From: Triglochin maritima
Lineage: Eukaryota > Streptophyta > Magnoliopsida > Alismatales > Juncaginaceae
Length of the DNA: 64,000 bases
Assembly (NCBI GenBank): GCA_963682175.1
Contig: OY821786.1
Span: 33,287,501 to 33,351,500, forward strand
Reading direction: 5' to 3'
Below the pieces are notes generated by a model, which ran no database searches, was not told where the DNA came from, and saw nothing but the letters and a program-made list of their open reading frames with translations. Each line of letters begins with the position of its first letter. Position 1 is the first letter of the stretch. A program made the position numbers and the translations under genes. Shown here in pieces: positions 25,249-38,212 of the stretch.

Positions 25249-28200
25249 GATTAGTAGCATATCATGCATCGCATTCATGCTATATATCATTTATTTTACT
25301 CCAATATTGTGTTACTCGAATTGTTGTTTGTAGTGTTTCAGGAGTTAGGTAATAAAGAAGAGGAATGGAGCAAAAATGACCTAAATGTAACAAGTATGGA
25401 ATGATTTGGAAGGTCCTGGACCTATTTGTAATGCAAAAGGACTAGATCGCAAATCAAGAAGGACCCAAGTGCAAACCCGGAGGGACCTAATGCTGAAATG
25501 CAAAATATGGTGACATATGACTTGAATCAGATCAGTATTTTGCCAATTAAACTCAAAGTGATTCGAGCCAGAAGACCAGGACTTCACCCCACGTGAAAAA
25601 TGAAGAAATAAAGTGGACACAAAATTTCAGACCGATCGGATCCATTTGATCCACCAGTAGTGGATTTGGATCCGCCACTGGCGGATCGAAATGGCCCAAA
25701 TGGTCTCCAATTTCAGTTGCAGTTCGGGTTGTCGGGTCAGAGCATTATTGAACTATTAGATGTGATTTAGAGCCGTCTGATCATTCCCAGATTAATCCTA
25801 ACCATGTATTAGTCTATATATACCATTGTAATCCCTCCTCTCCACCTTCTTCCTCCTTCCACATTAGAGTAGGTTTTAGTTTTCTGTTTTAGTAGTGTAA
25901 TAAGGGGGTTGGAGAGGAGCAAACTTTGTATTTTTGTTTCTTAATCTAGTTTTCTTCTTGTTCTTTACTTTAGTGTCTTTACTTTGATGCAATTTCTTTT
26001 ATGTTGTTGTTTGGTTAATCTTGTTTTCAGTTATTTACATTATGGGTTCTTGTTATTTTTATGCTTTCTTTAGTGTAGAGATGAGTAGAGACTAGTTCAT
26101 CCCCACTCAAGTATTGCGAATCCGACTCACATGCGCTCCATGTGGACCAACCCATATTTGTCACCGCTTCAACGCGGTCGTGTACTTGCGGTTATTAAAC
26201 TGATTCAATCAAGTTTTTGGCGTCGTTGCCGGGGAGTGTCATTTTCGTAGTTGAGTTCATCATTTTGGTGAGGTTTTTCTTTTTCCGTTTTCTTTTCTCA
26301 TTTTGTTACTAGAAGGGAAACCAAGTGGACAAGGGAACCTAAAGAATTAAAGAAGAGCTCTGGTGAAGTCTGGAGTGCGAAATCTCCAGAACATCCGCAA
26401 GTAGCGGATTCGGTGAGCCAATTTCACGTTCTGTTCCTACAATAGCTTCTTCTATTGTTTTCTAGTTGTTTCCTGTCACTATTGATGCAATGCATACTCT
26501 GTGTTTGTGTTTAAAATTAATTTGGCTTGCATGACCCCTTGTTAAGACAACTTGAACCATAAAACTCAAAGCAAAAGATTAGACTTCTTGTCATCTAGGT
26601 CATGCATCATTTGTAGACCTTGCACGCATTTGTCTTTTCTTTTCTTTACATTCTTGTTGTCGATTGCTGGCGTGAGGTACGTGCACCCGATCTCTCATTC
26701 ACGCATGTTTAGATCATGCATTAGTAAGTAATGTGCATTGGAACAAGAGTGAGGTGATTGCTTGTTTGGTGAGTTGCTTGCTAGCTTAAGCTTTAAAAAC
26801 ATCCTTAAGGGGCACCACCTATAGTCTTCAAGATAAGGTGGTGGATTTCATCACCCCTCCCTTATCCCCACAAACCACACTCAAGTGAAGCCTTAATCTA
26901 AAATCAAGTAGACATTGGCCAATAGGACTTCGGTGCATTAGGAGAGTGATCTGGTCACGACCGTCATAGCTTGATCGGCGTTACCCACTTTGTCGGTAGC
27001 AGGAGAGACGAGATCTCCGGATCTTGACTCACTTGTTGGGCTCTATAGTCTTCGTCGTAGGGAGGTGAGGCGTGTTGAGGCCGCGTGAGCTCGAAGTTAG
27101 GCGTCGTCTAGCTTAAAGACTCATAGCCAGCCTAAGCTTGTTTGAGCCGTGTTTGCTAGACTAGACTTCTACCCTCACTCTTTACCCACGCTAGTTTTTA
27201 GGGATTCTTCCCTTCTCCTATAAGTCATCTTCTTCTCATCTGCTTCTACGTTCTAGTCTCCTCCCCATTACAGCACTCTTAGCGTTTTAGGATCGAGTCG
27301 AGCACTTTTTGCGAGCTATGTGTGTGTTTAGCATGTGTGAAACCGTTGAGAGACAAAGTAAAAGGAAGCTCCCAAAATTGTCTTGAACTTGAGGCATTAA
27401 GATATCTAGTATACTAACTTTAGGCCTTATCTAGTCGTTAGGATGTACCCCGGTTTTCCCTCGGGGGGAGAGTAATCATAGGGTTTCAGTACTCATACAA
27501 ATAAAGAAGTTCACCCTGAACCTAATGAGTTGAATAATTTGTGTTTGTTAATATAATGAAGTTTGTTGTAGTCAATGACCCTTAAGCTCCTGTTGTGAGA
27601 CATTTACGTGTAGGGGTTTTGGTTCATGTGTAGATAAGAAATAAGTAAGTATGTGTTCTCTCTTCTCGTATGACTCCTATCACTCGGGGAATTAGGTCCG
27701 AGGGGACTTAGTGCTTGGTGCTTTCGAGTCATCTGACTTGGGATGCACCGACCGAACTCCCGTTACACGGGTGGTAGAGATCGCCATATATGGTGATTTG
27801 GGGAATGGTGTACGTGATAGTTTAAGTCCTCATAGGAAATGATGCACTAAACCTGACCCTGAGAGAATCAAACACCAACTAGACAAAAATAAAATGAAAA
27901 AGAGACCAAAAATAAAAATAAAAATTGTAATGCACATATGAACCTTATTGAACTTTACACTTTGTATCACTTGAGGATGATAAAGTTGTCTATGTCTTTC
28001 ACTTAAGTCCTTAATTAACTTGCACGAATGATTCATTAGGCTAGGTGTGTGGATTGGATACATATATAGAGTCGGCCCGTAGGATTACCGTGTCCAATAA
28101 TCGACAAAATTATGTCCAACAAGTCGTGTGGCTAGATTGAATAATGTATCAATGTTCGGATTTTGTAGGTATAGCCGTTGAAAACCCTCAGGAGACACTA

Positions 28201-28704
28201 CTCATCTTCTTTGGCGACAAAGAGGTTTAACGGCTTGTTGCACGTGCTAAGTGCAACCGTGATTCCTACGAAAGTGAGTTAGGATTTCCCTGTTTTTCGC
28301 ATGTTTTACTTTTCTTCATTTTTCTCTTTCTTTGTTTTGCTCGAGACTAGCAAAAGGTAAGTGTGTAAGTATTTGATTAGTAGCATATCATGCATCACAT
28401 TCATGTTATATATCATTTATTTTCACCCAATATTGTGCTACTCGAGTTGTTGTTTGTAGTGTTTCAGGAGTTAGGTAATAAAGAAGAGGAATGGAGCAAA
28501 AATGACCTAAATGTAACAAGTATGAACTGATTTGGAAGGTTCTGGACCTATTTGTAATGCACAAGGACTGGATCGCAAATCAAGAAGGACCCAAGTGCAA
28601 ACCCAGAGGGATCTAATTGTGAAATGCAAAATATGGCGACATATGACTTGAATCAGATCAGTATTTTACCAATTAAACTCAAAGTGATTCGAGCCAGAAG
28701 ACCA
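25249..28704 (+). mobile_element. Non-coding Athila/Tat-type Ty3/Gypsy element, truncated 3' LTR
   Basis: The 5' LTR (25249-26211, 963 bp) begins TGATTAGTAGCA and ends TTCAATCA, with TATATATA near 25812. It is followed by TTTTTGGCGTCGTTGCCGGG, the primer-binding site type of Athila/Tat Gypsy elements (tRNA-Asp). The internal 2.16 kb has no recognisable gag-pol. It ends with GCTCGAGACTAGCAAAAG and GTAAGTGTGTAAG, the usual polypurine-tract region of this clade. The 3' LTR (28374-28704) repeats the start of the 5' LTR and is cut off at 28704. The element resembles a LARD-like, non-autonomous derivative that must have relied on enzymes from elsewhere. Confidence 0.82.
26212..26236 (+). other. Primer-binding site of the Gypsy element
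   Basis: AGTTTTTGGCGTCGTTGCCGGGGAG directly follows the 5' LTR. One base differs from the usual plant Athila/Tat site (GGCGCC became GGCGTC, a CpG-type transition). Confidence 0.85.
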
Positions 28705-31513
28705 TGACTTAAACTTAAATTTAACTGCAAGCGTGCAAATCATGTAGCTACGGGTCCAACAGAGGGAATGACTACATGTTTCAATATATTCTATTTTTCA
28801 ATGAACGAATAATAATGATGATAGATTTAATGGTGATTGATAGTTTTAGTCTTTTATTTTATCAACAAATTAAAAGACAATGTAAATTTTTATGGGTTTT
28901 TATAGAATAAGAATGCAATAAAAAATTACAATAAGATGAAACAATTAGAAGGCAAAAACTTTTGCACAAACATGGATTGGGAAAGGTGTTGGACATTTCA
29001 TTAAGCACATGATATTAGATTTTGTAAGCAAAACTTGAAGTGGTTAGACTATCAAATCATCAAACAATAACTAACATAGATTTAATTACAACTTCACAAA
29101 TTCTTGCAAGCAAAGAGCAACGATATAATTCTAAGCATAGCTTAAGAAACTTACAAGTAACATCTTTCAAGCGAATTAGCAAAAGTAATAACAAATTGGA
29201 ATATTAACATGATGACAACCATAATTTTTAATTCATCCTAGCTCATATCTCCACTTTTCAAGAGACGGATTTAGATACACATGATGAAAGAAAACATAAA
29301 AGAAGAGGAGACGTGAGAAGAAAATAGAAAATATATTTAGCTAAGAATAAAAATAGAAACTAAGTACAAGCAACATGAGACTCTCTATCCATAGAAAAAA
29401 ATGAAAATTAAACTAAATGGGAAGATCTCCCTTGATTAGAGAATATAAGACTTTATATATAATTTTGCCTCTCCCAAGTCAGTTTTCTTTCATGCGTCAT
29501 TTTCCGTTCAAACGTCTGAATATGGAATATTGAGTGATCGTTTTATTTAAACCGTAAGTGCACAGCCGCGTTGAAGCGGTGGAAAATATGGGGCGTCCAC
29601 TGGGAGGTGTGTCGACATTTGGTTTGTGCGAAGGCGAGTGGTAAAGAAATGAGAGAAAGATTAATTACACTAACTAACTAATCTAAACTAGTAAACTAGG
29701 AAGGCTGAAATGAAATCACAAAACAAACTAAACTAAGCAACTAATGAAAGGTGATAAAACTCAGGAATGAAAACCCCTAAGGGGTGGAGTGTGTGTGTGC
29801 ACGTGAAATAAGTGTGGTGTTGAATGCATACAATAAGCTCAAGTTAGTTAGTGTTTGTTAATGCATAAGAGGTACCTAATGACAAAACCTATCATCTACA
29901 ACACTAACTTATGTGATTAATATGAGCAATGCAATGTTATTATTAAGAACATAACAAGCATGGAGTGTACCTAACTATGACAGAAACCATCAAGTAAAGT
30001 TCTTATTAATTCAAGCAAACATACTAATATCTCTCACAAACATTTATATCAAGCATTCATACCATCTACATAACATGTACAATCTACTCCACCCCCCAAA
30101 GGGGATGGAACTACTCACACATATTTAAACTCACTACTCTAACAAAATGAAGCATTATACTGAAATGAAACTACATTAATCAAGCAAGAAATATTAAAGA
30201 AGCATAAAACAAAACAAACAAACAAGCATGCATATGAAATGAAATTAAACTAAGAGAGAAACAACACAATTAAAAGAAAAAACATCTATTATTAACTCAC
30301 TCAATACAAGCAGTCATTCCTCCACCAGAGTTTTGCTTCAAGGCTTCACTCTTAGTAGGGAATATGGCCGCAAAGAGAGAGAGGATTACATGAGAGGAGG
30401 GAGAGTTCTATTTATAGCCATAGAAAAAGGTAATCTGGGACAATCCCCCGATGTGGGACTAAACAAATACCAAAAATAGCCTAAACATCATCTAATACAC
30501 GCGCTCCAGAAGTTTTAGCGGATCCGGGAAGATCCGGACCGCCAATTGGCGGTCTACAGGATCCGGATTGCGTTGAATCTTGTTGTGGGCTTTGCTTGAT
30601 ATATTTGTTGGTCTTGGATGCATTTACTTTGTTTGTTGGAGCTCCGACCCGAATCGAATTGTCAAAATACTCTCCATGATGGTGTGGAGTTTTCTGTTTT
30701 GCTCTTAGGTCCTTCGGTCTTACGTTCATGTCCTTCTCCCTTGCATCTTAGTCCCCAGGTCACACAATTAAGTCATTTTTCCTGCTTTTGGGTCCTTTCA
30801 TGACTCTTCTCTTCAACCATCTTTATTTCTGAAATTCAAACATAAAACTCGTCACGTAGCATTGCTTAGGTGTAAGATAATGGATATAAGATACAAATAT
30901 AAGCATGAAATGATGTCAATCGTGATCCTTCAAAATATCTTTCTAATTCTGCTTGAATTACTTGATTTGGATATTGGATGCAAGAGGTATTGCATATTTT
31001 GCGAAGGTCTGTTTGGAGATTGAGTTTTCAGATTCAGTTGTGTTCGTCTTACAATTTGAGTCTTTTGTAATTTTATTTGAGATTTGGTATGAAAGACGAA
31101 ATCTTTTTTGTCCAATTATTTTTTCCAACGAATCTGGAATCATTAAATTTGGTATTTGGATGTGGATGTTATGAATAAAATAATTGACATGTGCTGAACT
31201 TCCAACATCTGAACTTTCACATTTGATGTTGATTGCATAATCCGAATTTACACTTATAATTTGAGTATTTTCTCATAAATTTACAGCACAATAGATAGCA
31301 TAAACATGTGAAGTAGATTTCTTGTATCATGTCTTCCAACTTTAACTTTATATCGAATTTTGCATTTAAGTCCTTTTACTTTTCAATATTTTCAACAATT
31401 GTATCTATTTTCTTGTAACCTACAAAATGAAAACAAAACACTCGATATAATATTAATCAAATACAAAAGTAAGATAATAGTGAATATAAAAATGATAAAT
31501 ATGATACTCATCA
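28705..31513 (-). mobile_element. Gypsy-like LTR of a second family (B), interrupted by another LTR
   Basis: Begins TGACTTAAACTTAAATTTAACTGCAAG on the left. The right end, read on the minus strand, starts TGATGAGTATCATATTTATC. The middle (29535-30918) is a separate family A-like LTR, leaving about 1.4 kb for family B. No coding sequence. The left boundary coincides with the truncation of the 3' LTR at 28704; no target duplication was found. Confidence 0.55.
29535..30918 (-). mobile_element. Family A-like LTR inserted in LTR B
   Basis: The left end TGATCGTTTTATTTAAACCG is followed by GTAAGTGCACAGCCGCGTTG, the conserved end block of family A. A minus-strand TATA (GGCTATAAATAGAAC) lies near 30410-30425. 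The right end is approximate. It carries the palindrome CCGCCAATTGGCGG at 30539-30552. Confidence 0.65.
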
Positions 31514-34085
31514 ACTTTTACAACAAGTCTTGCCTTGTGTCTTTTTAAGTTTCTATCTACTCTATGTTTCAATTTGTAAACTCATTCGCAACCAATGGGT
31601 TTATTTCCTTTTAGTAACTCAGTCAATTGTCAAGTTCCATTGTCTTCTAATTCTCTTATCTCTGCCTCATTGCTTCTCTCCAGTTATGTCCTTAGAAGCT
31701 TCCTCATAACTTTCTGGTTCTTTTATTGCATTGATGCTCCCCACAAATGTTTTATGCCTTTCTGAAAGTCTGTGATAAGAGATGTGATTGCTCATGGAGT
31801 AGGAAGTATTGTTGTGCTCATTTGAGTTCCTGTGTCCATCTGTCTCTGTGAGAATGCAGAAATACTCATCAAAATACCCTGGTGGCTTGTGTTCTGCTGG
31901 ACCTCCTTACATTCATTGACTCTATTTCACCTGTTTCATGTTCATCCACATCTAAGTCCTGATCATCAATGGCAGCTTGAGTGGTTTGTTCAATTTCTCT
32001 GCCTATTCTGTGATGTGAGTCTTGAGTTTTTGTGGTAGGTATTGGCAGGGGGAACAATTCATTGTTTTTACTTTCATCTTGGATGGGGAATGTGTCTTCG
32101 TGGAATACCACGTCCCTACTAGTGAAAATCTTGCCATTCTTCATGTCATATAGCTTGTAAGCTTTCTTGCCATAGGGATACCAACAAACACACTCTTTGT
32201 TGTTCTGCTGTCAAACTTGCTTTCAAATCTTTGCTTTGTTGCATATGCAAGGCACCCAAAGGTTCTCAAGTGGGTGTAGTATGACTTGTTAGGTAGAGCT
32301 TCACAAGATGATGTGTTCAAAAGAATTTTTGTTGGTAGTCTTTTGATAAGGTAGGGTGTTGTCATATCACACTCTCCCCAAAATTTGTTTGGTAGGTGTG
32401 CTAAATGTTCAGAAATACGAGATGCGAATGTGATACGGCAAAACACCGCATTCGACATGTGCGGTATACTGATGTGATGCGGTTGCATATGCGGTTTGCG
32501 ATTTAATAATTAAATAATATAATATAGGTATATTAATTATAGATTATATACATGTAACTAAAAATTTAAGTAATTTTTTGAATAATTTCTAATATCAATA
32601 AGTAATATTAAACAAATCAGAGGAAAAAAAAACATAAAAACAAAAAAACACCAAAAAATGGCTCTTCTGAAATGCGGCCGCATCGGGCCGCATATGCGGG
32701 TCACAATGCGGACCGCATTGGACGGGTCACACTGGGGAGATGTGATGCGTCTCTCCGCATTTCAAAACAGAGGGTGTGCTTGTATCTTCAAGGCCTTGCT
32801 AACTTCAATAAGATATCTGTGTTTTCTTTCTACCACCCCATTTTGTTCGGGTGCGTAGACAAATGATTTTTTATGTATGATGCCACACATTCATATAAGT
32901 AATTAACCATATTACTATATGTGAACTCACATCCAATGTCAGTCCTAATGGATTTAATGGTGCAATTAAATTGATTCTTAACCATGGAAAAGATTTGAAA
33001 TGAGCAAACACCTCACTTTTATTTTCCATTATGAAAATCCAAGTACAACGAGTTTTACCATCTACAATGGTAAGAAAGTGATGACCTCCTGTAAGACTAG
33101 GAGTGGGAAACCATCCCCAAACATAACAGTGAACAAGATCAAAGGGAAGAACAGTGCTAATGCTACTAGTTTTGAAAGAAAGCCTAGTTTGCTTAGCATG
33201 TGGACAGACATCACAGTTGAAGTCTTTATTCGTATATCTAATGTTGCTATCTCTACTAATATCATGAAACTTATAATGAGAGGATGCCCAAGCCTTCTAT
33301 GCCATGTGGTGTGATCAATTCTCCTACTAGCAGTGCTACAACTAGAAGCTTTATTCAACAAGTATAACTCATTGCTGTAGTCACCCTGACCAGTCACCAT
33401 CTTGGTGGAAAGGTCCTGAAAAATGCAACAATTAGGATAGAAGTGCTCAAAATTATTATTATGATTAGTGAGTTTTCCTAAAGAAAGCAGGTAGTTGACC
33501 TTCAAATCAGGCACGTATAGCACATTTTTTATAAGGGTGTTGTGCATGAGGTGCATATCACCAATGGAATGAATTAATGCATGATCACCATTTGGTAAAT
33601 TAACATGAATAGTATGGTTAGGTTTGTGTGGATTAACAAGCATGTCATAAGAACTACACATGCGCTCTGTGGCACTTTATCCACAATCCAAAAAATTCCA
33701 TTAATCCAAGCATATGAGTAAGAACAAGTTCTTGCCATGTTGATGGATTTACTTCCCTTATCTCTCTGTTCAGCATGCTAAGAAGTTGAGTATATTCCTC
33801 TTTGGTGAACTTAGGCATCTCTTCATCACCATTGGCAGACTTGTTTCATTTGACTTCAACATTGCTAGCTTGAGCATGCTTTGGAGGAAAATCCTGCTCG
33901 TGCCCTGGACCAGGATGAACTTTGTGAAGCTTGTGACATGGTGGGAATCCAATTGTCCAGTAGCATCTGTCCGAGGAATGAGTCAAACAGTAAAACTCAA
34001 AGAAGAAATTGATATCACTATCTTTTGGACCAATTGAGCTCGACTCGATACTAAACGATCCCATCCAACACCACGTCTTTCCCAT
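31514..34085 (-). pseudogene. Ty1/Copia polyprotein fragment: end of gag to start of RT
   Basis: Minus-strand fragments appear in order from right to left. The end of gag (33770-34085) carries a Cys-His stretch (CYWTIGFPPCHKLH). A protease-to-pre-integrase region (33062-33661) ends in WHRRLGHP near 33280-33310. The integrase has PEQNGVVERKHRY (near 32815-32860) and PNKFWGE; the chain-end domain follows at about 32140-32400. A hydrophilic linker (31869-32144) follows, then the RT start with ELEDNGT and KPIGCE*VYKLK near 31570-31640. Stops and shifts throughout make it inactive. It continues at 23563-24560 beyond the Gypsy nest. Confidence 0.9.
32403..32772. mobile_element. 370-bp MITE inserted in the Copia integrase
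   Basis: GGTGTGCT is duplicated on both sides (32395-32402 and 32773-32780). Removing the insert and one copy makes the integrase reading frame continuous. The inner ends are loosely inverted (TGTTCAGAAATACGAGATGCG against TGTTTTGAAATGCGGAGAGACG), with GCGGCCGCAT-rich subterminal arms and an AT-rich centre. The 8-bp duplication suggests a hAT-type element, though a Mutator-like origin is possible. Confidence 0.8.
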
Positions 34086-35680
34086 ATTAATTTGCGTGGT
34101 AGTCTTAGTTTATTGAATGCAACGACGTTTAAATTTTATTCTTCGTTTGTGATAAATTCATTTCTTAGGAGGTGAAGATGATGGTAGGATATGTTAATAG
34201 ATGGATGGATAATGTGATCTTCATATCAGTGTGTTAAATCAATATGTTTAAATTTTAAACGTAGATGATCACAGCTTTGATAGTTTGATGTTGCCTTAGG
34301 TGTCCATGCTTAGGATTGTCGTTTTTTTTACTTGTTTATTATATATGTAGGTTTAGTGTTTAGATCTATAAATTGTAATTTTTTCATTGAGTTTCTTATA
34401 AGAGGGAAATGAGGCTATGAGTGTCTTATAACCATCTTGGCTATTTTACTTTGTTTTGAACTAATTTTAGTGATTTTTAATGAAATTTTGTGGATTACAT
34501 CTATCATGTATAAATAACATGTAGTAAAATTTTCAAACGAAATGAATTACTATAAACCCAGATCTAACCATTTTAAATTCAATAAATGGTAGTCGTTCAA
34601 ATTTGGATATTTTAGATCAACGGTAAAATTAACTTGGATTAACTTAAAAATTAGTATGTTTGAAATCAGTAGATAACAATAAATGTGATTTGTTTTTATT
34701 AGAAAATTATAATTTTAAAAATGCTAGTAATGAACCACCATAAGATGACTCGTAAGCACGTTATTTTCTTTTAATAATGCTATACAGTTCATGGGTCACA
34801 TGACAGATTTGTCTTAAATGTTATCCCATCAGTGCATAATTAGCCTACTCATAAACCATGTCTCATTTGACACCAATTTTAGCTTAATTTGCTTGATTAC
34901 TCTCTTATTCCATTAAATCTAGTCAGTGTAGTCTTTAGGGATAGTTTTTTAATAAAGTAAGCTGGGCAACCCCACGTTTTAAGAAAATGTAAACCAAATT
35001 GGACATGGCTGATTAGGAGGAAAAAAAAGAAATACAACTGAAAACGTGCATTGGTCCATAAGCTACAAAGAGACAACTATACAAGACATTCAACCTTAGA
35101 AGGCTATGTAGGGTTAAACAAAAGCAAAATCACGAACGTGAGAAATCCTCTTGATTAGATATTAGCCCAATTTCTCTACCAAGTTTGCACCTAATCTGAG
35201 CAGGACTAATCAATGTCAGTTATTTGATAATAACAATAACATTTTTAATCCCAAACTAGTCGGGATGGACTAGAAATGAAACTCAACAAGAATCACAATT
35301 CAAACACATGAATTAACGTCCAACGTTGTTCTCTTGAAATTGATTTCCACGGAAATAACCAAAGTTTTATGCTGATCAAGACGAAAAAAAACACGACAAA
35401 CGAAATAACCAACGTTGTCTCCTTGAAGTCATGATAAACCAAATCTATGACGACCATTTTAAACATCATCTACAAAAGACTCGTTCACATCCAGTCATGG
35501 TGTTGTAAGGGCACTAAAACGAACCACGAGAGGGTAGGATAAGACTTGAAAGGGTGGAGGAGGAAAGAGGTTGTGGAGGGTTTAGATTCAAAGAGGAAGG
35601 ATGTACCACAAAGATTAGAGGCCAAACGAGAGGCATGCTATGGGTAAGAAGCAAGATCAGAATAATCTTACATAGGAGAA
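34086..35680. other. Intergenic, no gene; minor repeat tail at 35236-35275
   Basis: AT-rich with only short open frames. A segment reading ATAACATTTTTAATCCCAAAC followed by TAGTCGGGATGG resembles a common dispersed plant repeat tail also seen at 40727-40773. Confidence 0.5.
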
Positions 35681-35689
35681 TTTGAAGAA

Positions 35690-35945
35690 TTTCTCTTAAG
35701 AGGGTATTTCTATTTATCATCAGTTGGTTTTAAAGTTTGATACTCATATTTCTACATGGTATCATAGCCAAAAATGTTCTTCGACTGACTGACACATCCA
35801 CCAAAGTTATTGTTCACGCGTAAACACAGAGAAAAAATGTTTCAGTTATGTGTGCGGGAGAGTGTTATAAAATATGTTATAAGTTATAATGTTCCTTCAT
35901 TCATCACCAATTAGTTTTGAGTTGGACACCCACATTTCTACATAC
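35690..35945 (+). mobile_element. Two remnants of a Copia LTR end, one with primer site
   Basis: Near 35700-35775 a stretch TTGGTTTTAAAGTTTGATAC...TTTCTACA is followed at once by TGGTATCATAGCC, which matches the tRNA-iMet primer site of Copia elements (TGGTATCAGAGC) with one change. A second copy of the same LTR end (ATTAGTTTTGAGTTGGACAC ... TTTCTACA) is at about 35870-35943. A third lies inside the START gene at about 38885-38955. Confidence 0.6.
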
Positions 35946-38212
35946 CAAAGGAGAGGACAAAGGCGACAAGGGTGGCGTCTGGGATTTCACGTTTTGGGGG
36001 CTTTTCTCTTAAGACGCGGTTTGTTTTGGCCGAGTGTCAATGGAACCAAACTAGAATTCATTCACATTTGGTTTGAAACTCGATAAACCAAACTTGGACT
36101 CGATTTTCCAGCTCGTTAGCTGCTAAACATGAGCTTAAATCTCTATGTTTGTTAACAACTAGATTCCGCTTCAGCTTGGACTCGATTTTGTGTTGTTTTG
36201 TTGGTTTCGAGGGGACTTGAAGTGCTTAGGTCTTTGAAGTTGAGATTTTTGATAGTCTTTTGATGTTTCTGTTGGACTTATGAGGTTTCCTACAAATTCT
36301 GTTAGATTGAAAGCACTTAGTTCTATTGGTTTGCTGCAAAGCCTCTGCTCGTTGTGAAAGTGTTAAGCTTATGAGGTATTAATAATCTCGCATTTTTTAA
36401 TCAATTTTGGGCGGACTCGAAGTGTTTAGTCCGAGAGGTTGTTGATTTCTTCTTTGATGTCTCTGTGGATGTGTTGCTTAGTTCTCTGATGTCTCCTAAT
36501 TGGATTGCATAATCAAATATTAAAACTTCTGCTTCTGATATGATTATTTCAGTTCACGTGGTGCACTTTTTTTCTTTTATTCGGGAAAAGATGTGGGAGT
36601 AAATTATAGTTCTCTTGTCTATATATTTGTTTAGTTTTATGAGTATTATGAAAAGGGGAGTGTCACTGCTTGTCTTTATTGTGTTAACGAGTAAGCAGTT
36701 TGTCACACATTTGTTTAGTTTGATATGTAATGATATCTCTTTTGTTCTTATGTAGTTTTAGTTTGATGTTGGTATTTACACGTAATATAATATTCTTTTT
36801 CCCTTGAGTACTATATGGTGTTTTATGCCTCGATACGACGTTTCAACTTTCAAGTTGGACCCTTTCTGGATTTCTGGCTGACATCTGTCTTCTTATATTT
36901 CCGCAGATCATGCTGCTACAGGATGAGGTGGTCCTCCCAACTCTTGGCATGATTAAGAAAGGTTTTAGCCATGTGATCAATGTTTGTAGCAAACACTCCT
37001 ATTGTTTTTCCTTAGTTTGTGAAGTCCTGTATTCGCATGACCTGATCAGAGTAGGGCCTGATCAGAGGTTGTAATCTGTGTTGTAACTCCATGCATGGTA
37101 GTAAAATCTTGGAACAATAATAATGTGGGAAGGACACCATGTTGAAAAATATCTCTACCTGTGATTAAATGTCACCAATTTTGTCTTACATTCAAAATAT
37201 CTCCAAGGGCTCTTCTGTAATTAATCAGGTATATGCGGTTTCATGTTTGGGCACTTGTCATATGCTTTTTGTTGTCTGCACACTGTTAATATAAACTTCA
37301 GTGGTTCATAAATGAGTACTTATCCAAGTTGAGATGACAAACTGTTTATCCTTGTTTCTTTCTTAAACTAAAAGGTTGCAATAAGGTGGGTTGCTGACCG
37401 TTCAAAAAACCTAAACAATTTTAAAATAAAATATATAATTTGGAACAACACCCGTCAATTTTACGCTATTTTTAAAAATGTGAGACTTTGGTGATATCTA
37501 CCGTCTGATCAACTTATCAAAAGGTTAATCTCTTCGAGCTCAAACAAGTTGAACTGGAGCAATCTTGTGAGGAAATAATAATATGCAGCTCTGCAGTACT
37601 TGTGACTTGGCTTGATCGGGAGCTAAGCTTGCTATTACACTTGTACAATCCAATTGGTAGACCTGATGTTTATCCAAGAAAAGATAAACGATTAGGTTGG
37701 GTATTTCAAATATTTTATTTTGATTAAAAACAACATTTTTTGGAAACCATGAATCAAAAGAAACCGAAGATAATAGGTTAGAAAATGATTTATGGAATTC
37801 TTTTAACACGTTTTTTATGATGTCCTAACGTTGATGAACATGATCCTTTCAAATTCCATGCACGTTGAGATTTTTATCAATTATTTAATTTGTCTCTAAA
37901 AATGATGATATGATAATCTAAGTAACTGTTGGTTTCACAATAAACGTGACTATTGATATTTCAAGATGTATAGATGTGTGTCTCATATTGGACTGATGTG
38001 TCCCACGTAAGACAGATGTGTGCCTATTTTTTGATTTAAAGTGTCTAGTAACGAAAAAATCAATCGTCTGTTGCTTTATCAGAAACCATATTTTTAAATA
38101 ATAAAATAAAAAACACAAATAATAACCATCCAGCGTGTCCGTGTATAATGACCGTTCATTATTTTTATTTGGAACCAAACAGGCCAAACACTAGTTTAAC
38201 TAACTCGCCCGA
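35946..38212 (+). other. T-rich intergenic stretch; possible transcribed non-coding locus at 36-37.2 kb
   Basis: From 36100 the sequence has the T/G-rich composition of plant introns. A good acceptor (TTATATTTCCGCAG, ending 36905) is followed by an open stretch to about 37070 and then by AATAATAATG-type A-rich sequence. The short peptide is not recognised. It could be a non-coding transcript, a decayed gene or chance. Confidence 0.25.
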
